A stretch of 64,000 nucleotides of DNA from Anaspis maculata (taxonomy: Eukaryota > Arthropoda > Insecta > Coleoptera > Scraptiidae). How positions within the stretch are numbered: the first letter of the stretch is position 1; each line of letters begins with the position of its first letter. A model generated the notes under the pieces. That model did not search any database and was not told the origin of the DNA. It worked only from the letters and a program-made list of their open reading frames with translations. The position numbers were made by a program, and so were the translations under genes. The stretch spans positions 9,393,420 through 9,457,419 of the forward strand of contig OX421965.1 in NCBI GenBank assembly GCA_949128115.1, in the 5' to 3' direction. Shown piece after piece: positions 23,301-35,300 of the stretch.

Positions 23301-26300
23301 TACTTACGATAGTTTGTTGGGGCCGATTGTAACTTCACTTCAATTTTTTTATATCGTAAGTGACACGCTTACGATGTTCTTCCCGAACCTTATTGAGTTC
23401 ACTTGCGGGAACCATTTTAATTATGAACGGTATTATGATACTATATTGTTATACGAGCTTCATAAGACATAGTATTGTCACACGACTGATTTTGGATGAC
23501 GAGAAATAGGATGGTAGGACACCTTCTGAGACACTAAGAACTAGTTCGTCATAATACTCGAGGCGGAGATGGGAATAAAGAGTCGCAGAGGTAGACACAG
23601 GTTAGATTACTTCACATACTTTTCAGAATAACTATAAGAGAGCCACGTTCTTAAGTTCTACGCAATCCTCAGGATTTAAATGAACCATTCTGCACTTACG
23701 ATAAACCATAAAATATTGCAGGTGACACAAAGTTATCGTAACCAGCATTCACTTACGATAGTCTTGCGGGACTTGCACAGTACTTACGATAAATTCCACA
23801 AAGTGCGTTCATTTTGCGACCCAGCATGAGGGTTACGATATTTCGAAGTAGCTGTAAATCACCTAAATTGCTCTAAATCGCGACAATTTTGTTACAGGAT
23901 AATAGTTGAGATAACCAGATTAGTAAGAAACTAACAGAATTCGAATTTCGAACTAAGTGTGGCTTACGATGTTTTGGCCGACAGGTATCGTATAATGAAC
24001 ATAATGAATAACATAATGAAAATTATATATTTTTCTAGGACACGTAGTTGTGTAAAACGCGATTGCCGTGGAGGATGAAACACCCTGTACAATATGTACC
24101 AGGTGATGATTTTCTAACTCGGCTGGTAATTTCAGTTTCAAAATTTTGACGTTAAACTCAAGTATTGATTGGAGTGATGATTGCACTTGTTGCACTTCAT
24201 ATGATCCTGATGCAGACAATCCATGAATAGATACAGTTTCGTTGGGTGTGCGAGCATTGAAGATTTCCAGCAGATGTTTCTAGTCCTCTCTCTCTACTAC
24301 TCCCAAAAACAAACTGGAAGGTTCTTTTTTCTTATACTTTCCATTTCCGTACTCTATCGAGGCGATAGAATGATTGACTATATACCTACTGTTGTTCAAT
24401 GGAATAATTTCTGAAATTAATTTGGAAGCAAAGATGTGAAAGGTCTATTCGAATACGCGGATTATTTGGCGAATTGAATTATAGTAGTGGGGCTTTGGTG
24501 ACGAGGGAGCGCGGTTTTGACTGAGAGCAATGTGGCTGGTATTGCATTAAAAAATTGAAACAAAACGGAAATCTTCGCTCTCAGTGGGACGCATAGAGAA
24601 CCGGGAGGGGCCCTATTTTTGGTAAAGCTTAAATTTGCAAAAATCGGAAATTGGGCTCCTGCTCTGGGCCCTTATTTCTACCTATTACTCGTTTATGTTG
24701 CAACTGCAGAGCTAGGAGTTTTTAGATTAAAAATTAGTGACAAGCTGGAGTATTGGAGGGGCTAGGACTACAGCTGATGGTCGTTGCCGTCTGGTTTCTT
24801 TGGCAGGTGCCATCTACCGTAGCCCCCCCCCCAGCGCTCTAGCTTGTCACTTTATTTTTATTTTATTTTTTATCAAAAAACTCGTAGTTCTGCATTTGCA
24901 ACGTAAACGGGTAGTAGATAGGTAGAAATAAGGCCCCAGGAGCTAATTTTTTAATTTTTGCAGTAGCCGTAGCCCCCAGCTTGTCAACTTGTTTTTGACC
25001 CAAAAAAGTTCTAGTCTGCATTTGCAACGTGAACGAATCCGTGTGAAGTGACCTACATGCCACGTGACAACAGCAGCATTTTGGGCGAAACGGAAGATCA
25101 CTCCACGCCACAGTGGGCCGATAGCTCAGTTTAGCGTGGCGAAATAGCCGGCATTTCTGGGTGTTCGGGAGTCTAGGTTCGAATCCCACCTAGGAAACTT
25201 TCATTTTATTTTTTTTCTGGAAGATTTTTTTGGAAGTATTGTTATTTATTCTTAAAGTACTCATCATAACTCATGCACTTCTCAGACTTCACTCGATTAT
25301 CATGAAGAATTAAAAAAATATAGCAAAAATAATTAGTGATGCAACTTTTCTTAAAAAACTCATTTTTCCCAAAACCGCAAGTAGATGCAAATGGGAATGG
25401 CAACATTAGAAAGAAGAACCTATATTCTATATAAAGTGACTGTTCACTTTGTGTTTTTTTTTTGTTTTTCATGTGATTTATTTTTTACTTTCCCGGCCCC
25501 CCCACGAACACGGAGGGAAAGTATTGTAATCGTGCAGAAAAAAAGTTTTGAGATTTCACCGGATATATCCGTTTTGAGGTCCTCCAAGACGATTAAGACC
25601 ATTTTCAGAATGATGTCTGTCTGTGTGTGTATGTGTGTGTGTGTGTGTGTCTGTCTGTGATCTTCCACGATAACTGCCGTAACGTTGACTGGATCGACTT
25701 GATATTTGGTATACAAACATGGTTGTTTCCTGAAAAGAGCCCATTAGTTTTTGGCTGTCATCTGTCAAACCCAACTGTCACTATCATCAAATGTCAGAAG
25801 TTATATCTCACGGAACTCAACTTGCAATATGTCATTTGAAAGCCCTTGAAAAACTGTATTCAGATGACAGCCCTATCTGTCATCTGTCAAATAATAAAAA
25901 ATGTTAAAGTTCAAAACTTTACCAATTAATTATTCAAAATCTATCCGATGGATTGGAACCAGATTTGGCAGGAAGCAACACAACAAAAGAGTCAAATTGA
26001 GGCCGCAGTTGCAGTTTTCCACCATTCTCCAGTTGAGCGTAATGAATTTCCGAAATTTCTCCTGGCCGTTGCCACTCAGGAGGGGCTCTCGCCGGTGTTT
26101 CGACCAGCACGACTTGCTTTTGTAGCAGGACTCCACTCAAAAATTTATTCCTGCTCGGGGATCGACTTCTTTTTGTACATTTCAACTGATATCGAAAGTA
26201 GATTGTATTGAGCGTCGTGCAGGTCTATTTTCAGAGTTGACACGGTTTCGGTTTTCCGACTGTAATTTTTTCAAAATGAAATTTGCACATTCCGTGAATT

Positions 26301-29300
26301 TGAGAAAAACGCAATGCAATCTTCTACATGCGGTAGGCCCCACGAAATATTAATTTTAGGTGCAGACATGCTGTAAATAAAAGTTGGAGAAAAGATTGAG
26401 CTAATTTTTTGAGGAAAAATTTTCGAAATCGGATCAACAGTTGCCGAGTTTTCCTCTCTGGAAAAACTGCAACTTTTCCAACTTTTTATTCCGTGAACAG
26501 ATTTCTTGGAATTGTTTTTTTTTAGAGAATAGATAACTGGTTCTTGAACATTTTCCAATAATTTCTCTCCAATTTCCCGGAAATTTTCCTCCTGAAAATA
26601 TAAAACCACTCATGCGATCGTACAAATTAAGCGGTTCTGTCACGATAATTACCGAATTATTGATCCGATCAAATCGAAATCAGGTACGGAGGCCTAAGTT
26701 CAGCCTGGAATGATCTGATTAGACTTTGGGTGGATGATTTTGATCGGAAGCCCTCAGGTGGCACATTGGGTCTGGGTTTGTCTGCCCAAGCTCTAAATTG
26801 AAAACATAGAGTTGAAATTAGACACACAGATGCAGTAAAAGTTTTCAATCAAGTTTTTGTAATTTCATCATCATATCTAAAGTAGGAACAAAAATTTCAA
26901 TAAGGAACCAGCATTGCATTTTTGAGATATCACAACAGTTAGCTACCTAGTTCTACCTTTTGGATCATTTCATCACCTTGGAAAACTGACCTAACCTGTC
27001 ATTTTTTCTGTCCGCTCAACAATGGATGCAGGATGCTCGTTAAACGCTCGACTAAATAGAATTTTTTCATCAATTTTTAAATCGAATTGCCCCCTCCCGA
27101 AGGGACACTTCGATCAAAATCATTACTGACGTCTCTGGATACCGCCGGGAAAGTTTTGTGTCGCCCCACAACAGATTTTTCCAAAGTTGTGGGTCTTATC
27201 TCAGTCCCTGCAACTTTTTTCGTTTTCTTTTCATTTGAAGGTAACTGAGGAGTTATTTCGACTTCTTCTCAAAGCAATTATCATAGTCTATAAACTTCCC
27301 TAGTTTCACTCCATTATCAATGATCATAAGAAAATACAGCAACTTGAACAAATACAACAATGCATTGAAACCATGGATGGATTGAAACACAACTTTGAAT
27401 GAATGAATAAATCACATAAAAAAAACAAAAAGAAACACAAGTGAACAGCCACTTAATATAGAAGAAAGGTTCTTCTTTCTATTGATGCTATTCCCATTTG
27501 CATCTACTCGCGGTTTTGAATCATGGTTTTATCATGAAGAATTAAAAAATATAGCAAGAATAATAAGTAATGCAACTTTTCTTGAAAAATTCATTTTTTC
27601 CAAAACCGCAAGTATATGCAAATGGGAATGGCATCATTAGAAAGAAGAACCTTATTTGTGTATAAGTGGCTGTTCACTTTGTGTTTATTTTTGTTTTTCA
27701 TGTGATTTATTTATTTTTTCAAAGTTATGTTTCAATGCATTGTTGTATTTGTTCAAGTTGCTGTATATTTTTATGATCATTGATAATCGAGTGAAACTAG
27801 GGAAGTTTATGGACTATGATGATTGCTTTGAGAATAAGTTGAAATAACTCCTCAGTTACCTTCAAAAGAAAAGAAAAAGAAAAAAGTTTCAAGGACTGAG
27901 ATTAGAACTACAACTTTGGAAAAATAAATAAATCACATGAAAAACAAAAAGAAACACAAAGTGAACAGCCACGTTATATAGAAGAAAGGTTCTTCTTTCT
28001 AATGTTGCCATTCCCATTTGCATCTACTTGCGGTTTTGGGAAAAATGAATTTTTCAAGAAAAGTTGCATCACTCATTATTCTTGCTATATTTTTTTAATT
28101 CTCCATGATAATCGAGTGAAATCTGAGAAGTGCATGAGTTATGATGAGTACTTTAAGAATAAATAACAATACTTCCAAAAAAATCTTCCAGAAAAAAAAT
28201 TATCCTAGGTGGGATTCGAACCTAGACCCCCGAACACCCAGAAATGCCGGATATTTCGCCACGCTAAACTGAGCTATTGGCCCACTGTGCACTCGTAAGA
28301 GTCAGCTCCTGGAAGAATTTGACGGGAGACGCCGCGCTGGCACCGTTTCTCCTCTCGTCGTCAGGAAAACAGAGAGCTCTGCTATGGTCTATGTTCACTA
28401 GATGCTAACTAGATGTTCACAGACGGTCACTGGCAAGACAGTTGTTATCTATGGACAGTTGCCATTGAGCGGTGGTGGTGACATCCGTTTTGCAAGTGAA
28501 ACCAGACGATCATGACGCCTGCGAAGAGAATAGCCCAGCATTCGGTCGAATGGACCAAGCTCGCCGCACTCGTGCCGCCCCACCAGAAGGCCCAGTTCTT
28601 GGCTTTCAAGGCGCGCTCGGACGGCTACCTGCGACGCGTCCTGGCCAATCCCGAGAAAGCCCCCGTAATCAACTGGGCCGATTACAAAGCCAAGATTCCC
28701 GTCGCCGGAATGGTGGACGAGTTCCAGAAGCAGTACCAGGCCTTGACCATTCCGTATCCGTCCGACACCGTGAGCTCTCAGATCGACGCCGCAGAGAAGG
28801 AAATCAAGAGCGACATTGACAAGTTCAAGAGCGAATCGGGTGTCCGCATTGCGGATTACGAGAAGCAGCTGGCCCATCTCGCTTCGCTCATTCCCTACGA
28901 TCAGATGACACTGGAGGATTTCCGCGATGCCTTCCCGGAGGAAGCCCTAGATCCCATCAACAAACCCACTTTCTGGCCTCACAATGTCACGGAACGGCTC
29001 GACTATGACCACGAGAAACAGCGCGCTCAGGAAGACCATTAGATAGTTCAGTAAAAAGAAGAAGTAGTTTAGTTAAATGGTAAATCCTTACAATATGTTA
29101 GCAACTGAATAATGTAATGGATGGGTAATAAAATTATTAGGATTGTTCCGTTGTTATGACAGTTATAGACTTGAGACCTTTCCAATTTCATCTTTAAGGG
29201 TTCGGCAATGGCGATAGGTCATTTTCGATTCAGAGCTGGCAGGTTCAAAATGTAATTGTCACAACGTTTTAATGAATTTTGGAGCTTCTATGGGCTAAAA

Positions 29301-32300
29301 AACCTTCACAAATACGAGAACATTACAACACGGGCACGAAACAAAAAAATTCCTGTTGAGTTGACAAATTAACAGCCGTTTGAACGTGCACCAACTGGAA
29401 ATGTACGGTAGTCATTGCAGAACCCTAACAAGTCAGGTAAAATTGGAAAGGTCTATTATAATTATTGTAGGCTTCCAAGATATGGAGAAATGGCTTTACG
29501 AATACTCGAACGAATGCGGTTAGTTTCTGGACTAGGGAACAAAGAATTGGTACGAAACTCCACATTTCAGTCCGGCCAGTATTAAGGGCGCATAAACTAC
29601 GAGAAGGTATACTTTTCCCAGGGACTGTTGGCGAAAGGAAATGTGCGGAAACAAAGACACCATACTCGTTCAGGTTGGATTTTCAAAATACCGCCTGATA
29701 GTGGCATAAAAGCGAGGGAGTTGAAGCAGAAGGAATTCTCCAGAGCAATACTACATATTTATCAATTTTATTTCAAGTTCTTAGAAATGAAGGCAGTTAG
29801 CTAAGTAACTAATGCGCATGTCAGGTCCTCACCACAATTAATTAATAATTTTAAAACAGTTTCCTGCACTTCTGGATGTTACTTTAACTAGACTCAGAAG
29901 GAAACTCAGGTATCATACGTATCTGCAGAAGATCCGTAAGTATCTACCTTTAAACGTTTGCGTTGCGTTAATGAAAATGTTCCAAAATTAGAGTAAGCTA
30001 TGGAAACAATTTGTTGGGTTAGTACGAAGACTACGAAGCTAACGTCCTCGTAGCCAGTCGTGTGTAGATGTGGTATGCTTAATCGTTATCTGCAGAGGTT
30101 ATGGGACCGCTGTTTCTGTTTGTTGTGATGGTCCTGTTTCGGTGGCTCTTCCTTTGTGCTGGTTAGTGGTGGCGGCCACTAAATAAAATGAAGCTAAAGC
30201 GCGGTAGCGGTAGTACTAAATAAAATGGAATGAAAGTGCCAACTGACGATGAAAAAACTTCCTTATGTAGTTGGATTGCACGAGGCAAGACACGACGCGT
30301 GAGTGCACTGCGTTGGAAGAGTTTTTCAACATGAAACTTGTCCATTTCACATAACCCCTACACATAACAATACCACATCTGCACAACTGGTTGCGACGAC
30401 GTTAGCTCGTATCAACACAATAAAAAAATTCCATAATATACTTCAATGAAAAAAGCCGTGACACTGATTATAGGTAGCCGATGGTTGATTCTCTTTCATC
30501 AGATGACAAATCCAATTTACAGTTGAGAGAAAAGTCCAAACGCCACCCTCATCCTGGTTAGTATCCACGCCACTGAAAATTTCGAAAAAAACTTGGTCGG
30601 TTTTCAGATTTTTCATTGAATTTTAGGAAATAAAAACTTTTTAAAATTTTCCTATGAACTACAGTTTTTGAGATATTTGTTGGCCCAACATCTTCCACGG
30701 GATTATATTTTTCAAGTTGTCTCTCGTCGCAGTTCCACGTTTATGCGCTCAAATTCAGCACAGGAATTTCAGCACCCACCTACTAGATTGAATAAATAAA
30801 TAAACAAATTATAATCTCGTTCAGGATGTAAATTCAGTTATGTCACTTTTTGAGATCATGAATTCTTTACTTCGAGCGATGCGATGACCGAAACTTTTTT
30901 TTAGGTCCAGTAAAAGATGTGCTGGAGGAAACCTGACCCAATCAAATACTTTATCTTTCAAGATTGCAGGATGAATTGAGTCCCGACGAGTAGCAAAGGA
31001 ACGGATGGAATTTTTGTATGGGACGTCCCTTCGGGTAGGAAATTAGAATTCGAGAAAAAGTATGAACAACTGAGATATTTTACTCGAAAAGGGCTTCATT
31101 TTGATTCCATAATTTGAGTTCGGTCTCGATAACCCAGGCCGGTTTTACATTCTCAATAGGGAAATTCTCGGAGAATTAAAAACAAAATTGTTGGAAAATA
31201 TTTGGGAACCAGTTACCTCTTATTTAAAAATAAATTGGTGAAAATCGGTTCACGAGTTTACCTGAGGAGAGTTCTTATTATTTGCACTTCAGAGCCCCAA
31301 ACGAGAGGGGGGCTCAGTGGGGCTCCAAGAGACACCCGTGAACACCAGGGAACCTATAAGGCTTCAACCAACCCAAGGAGACACAAGGACGTCGCTTTGG
31401 CCTGGAACAGCAAAATCTGGTAGTCACAATCTGGAGGCCCCATCGGGGCTTTGAACGGCATAAGGAATAAGACACCATGGGGACCTGATACCGAATCATA
31501 CAAGGGAACTGCACACATTAGAGCTTGAACGTGCCAACGGGATGAGCATACTGAAGTTGCTAAAGCAACATAAAACACAAGGGGGTTTACGGAGCTCCCA
31601 AAATGATACTTGAAGACACAAAGGATCGGGGCCCACTGTTGCCTCAAACGATACAAGAAATTATTATTAGACAACTTAAGACGATAGATGCTTTCCTTTT
31701 CCTTTCACCATCTGAACTAGGTAAGTATTCTAACCAAGGTTGCTAGTGGTAGCAGCGGTGTCTCGCTTTATCCCAATTTCTCGCTTATTCTCCCTCTAGC
31801 TGAGGTTTGTCGAGGGTTTTGTTGTAAAAGGAAAGCGTCAATATCATGAAATTTAGGAATGCTGCGGATTATTAGGACATCCTTTCATGATATGTAAATA
31901 TGTAATTGTTAAAAACATGAGATGCGCTCTCTCGGAGCCTGTCAGAAATAAATTTCCAACTCAGCTGCTAACACTTTCAGTTTCTTATGCCTAAAGTATT
32001 GATTGGAGTGGTGACGATTGCACTTGTTGCACTTTATATGATCCTGATGCAGACAAGCCATGAATAGATGCAGTTTCCTTGGGTGTGCGAGAATTGAAGG
32101 TACTCAATAGATGTTTCTAATCCTCTCTCTTTTCATAACTATTGGGGTTGGAAAAACTCAAGCTCGCAACGGTAACTGCGTTGACATATTTTAAATTAAG
32201 TAGTTCTGAAATAAGACCCTAAAAGTGAAATTTGGCAGATTTTACTAATCAGAGTTCATCCCAAGAGATTTAATGTGATTTTGCAGTTAAGGAGGCCGAG

Positions 32301-35300
32301 AGGGTGACAATGTGCAGCGAAGTACCCACCTTTGGAAACCGCTTATCAATTTGTTACAGAGAAGAAACGCTGCTGCTGTAGGTGGAACTTTTCTAGACTA
32401 CTCAGCTGCTGGATTTTTTTTTGCCTAGATTGAATCTACCTACTTAATTTTCATATTATTGACAACTCAAATTTGTCCAAAATCATTTTGGCACTGACAC
32501 CGGTGCTCTTTGACAGTTGTCTGCCGGAAGCTGATTTAGCTTCTTTGACGGGTTCTGAGACTTCGGGGGCCGTATTTTCGGAACCGGGGAATAGCTCTTC
32601 ATGCCTCCTAGGGCCCTATTTTCGGGAAACGTGTGATCCGTTCCTATGCGAAGTTGCTAGGCAACCAGGGCTGTGATTGGCTGTCACCTAGACAACATCA
32701 CCTGATGATCTGTTCCCCGGTTCCGAAAATAGGGCCCCTAGTCTTCATGCGATGTTGCCTAGGCGACACCCAATCACAGCCCTGGTTGCCTAGCAACTTC
32801 ACATGTGAACGGATCGCCTGTGTCCCGAAAATAGGGCCCCTGGGCTGCGTAATTGGCCGTTGGAAATAGGAGTGCTGCGTTTCTATCGTTTGTGTGCATA
32901 TTTCCTTCTTTTCGCGCGTATATTTCCTTATTTTCACGCATTTATTCCCTTCTTTTCCGCGATGACTTGCTTTGTTTGTGTTGTTTCAAAGGCGAAAGTT
33001 CGAATGTTGAGAATCGTTTTTAGCTTCCCCCCGCCCAACACCCCATTTTGCTCGGTCCAAGTTTTTTTTGTCCCGTTGGTGTGTTATAGATACTTCAAGA
33101 GATACTTTTTTTTGAAAAACTAGTGGATATTGCGTGGAAGTTTCAGGAGTTTTACTGGATAAGGCTACAAAATTTTCACATAGGCAACAGCTACGAGTCC
33201 GGTCTCAATAAAATTGGCACATATTCTATTCACAAATATCTCGAAAATTAAAATTCCAATCAAAATTGAGTTATTCTTGCAAAATTTTGCACAAAATGAG
33301 AAATCTAAAGATGCATTCCGCTTTAAAATATTTTCAGTGGCGTAGAAGGGGGTATTTTTTGATTCCATATCGATTGTGAAAATCTTTACCTGGCCTGGAA
33401 AGTACCACACTCATTCATTATTCTGACGTTAGAAATGACTGTCTTTGAAAGTCTTCCTTCGCCACGGAGTTTCTTCAAGTAATATTGGGTCTTTCGGGTC
33501 TACTGTTAGCTTTTCCCTCGCAAATGACACTTATTTTAGGGTTGAAATAATTTAGCCGCAGAAACACAAAGCCCTACTTGTTAGATAATTATTAACTAAT
33601 TATAACTAACTGTCAATTCATCAACAGTAACAAATGGACCATATGAATAATTCGCACTTCCCCTTCTCCTAGTGATTTGTAAATAAAGTATGTTCTTAGG
33701 CGCATGCGCAATGAAGTACATATTATATCTCACGCATACGAGTGAGAGATAACATGGAGTTCCAAGGAACATGTGGTTTGATTTTGGCACTTTGATTCTT
33801 TATTATGGGCTATTGATTGAAGAACGAAAAAAAAACTAGAGGGAAATGATTTTAAAGGGTGCTGTAACCAGTTTTAGTATCATATGGTCAACAAAGTTCA
33901 TTTAGAGTTGGCTTTGCTGTCAAAATTCGAAATATTCAGTCATTTACTGCCCCTTCCACTAGAAGTTTTATGAGCGATTATTACATACAACGCCCTTGAT
34001 TGTTAGACCTACAAGGATAATAATCACTTATCTAAATCACACTGTCAATAGCAACGGAATAAAATTCATGTAAACAACAAAATCTGACAGCTGTCACTTC
34101 GGACTTCTTTTATGTAATAATCTTCAAAATATCACTCGTGCTCGAGATTTTCCCAGATAATTTTGGCCAGGCGTTCCCCTCGGGCTGATTGTCCCTGGAT
34201 AAATGCCCTCCTCCTACGGAGTCGGGCATTTATCGCTACAATCAGCACTCGCGATCGCCTGACCAAAATTATCGTGAAAATCTAAGCACTTGTGATATTA
34301 CTGTTGATTAAACTATAATTTGAGTTACTTGCTATGACACAGCCAATACTCCAATAGCAAGGCCAGTTCCAGTTGCTTGGCAACTAAATCAGATTAAAGT
34401 TAACTCGCTCATGAAACTTTCAATGGTAACTGCATTAGCCAATCCAGCCGCTACAGTTTGAATGAAACTTTTATTGATCGTACGGTAGATAGATAAGTAT
34501 GTTAACTAATAATTGAGGAGGTTATTATCCTATCCCGGTTATTAGGCTATCCTATCGCAATTCTTTCAAAGCTGCCTTGCCTTTTGAAATATAAGAAAGT
34601 TCGAAAGGTTACAGTGGCAATTCTGTAAAACCTTCAAAGTTTTTAAGGGTCGTGGTCACCCAGGGCCAGTTACAGGCGAAAATCGGCTTTGGAATCTGTT
34701 CTTTCGCTTAGGGTTCATACCCTAAGCTAATGCTGTTAGGTAGTGGTGGCCACTTAAGAAAATGATACCCAAGCGAGATGGGACTAAAGAAAATGGAATG
34801 AAAGTGCCTACTGCTCAGATACCTCATAGCTTATATCCTCTTTGAACAACATTTTTTGTACCAAATTATGAGATAATGTCCGTAGCGGGCACGTATAAGC
34901 ACGTACGAAAAATTAAAAACTCCCCGTTTTAAATAAGAAATGACCACGGATATTCGCGGAATTGGGATGATACGAACATTGCAAACGTGCAGCACGATAT
35001 CGATTGACGACACTATATTTTTGGGCAAAGTCGAATATATTGATGAGGAGATAGGTTTCCGTAAGTATCCGTGGGACAGGGAGGTATATAATGTCCGTAG
35101 CGTGAACGTAGGTATAAGCACGTGCGAAAAATTGAAAAATCTTCTCGGTTTACATAAGAAATGACTGCCTGTGCGCGAAAGTTAGATGATACGAACATTG
35201 CGAACTTGTAGCTGGATATCGGTTGGCGGCATTCTATTTTTGACATTGTCGAATTTATTGATAAGAGAATAGGTTTTCCGTAAGCATCCGTGAGATACGT

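Noticed and set aside
25114..25190. tRNA gene with A and B boxes
   Set aside because: The acceptor stem does not pair and a repeated AT-rich body follows; a second copy has the same body. It is a SINE head.
28449..28877. A 142-codon minus-strand ORF over ATP synthase subunit d
   Set aside because: Antisense shadow of a well-conserved gene.
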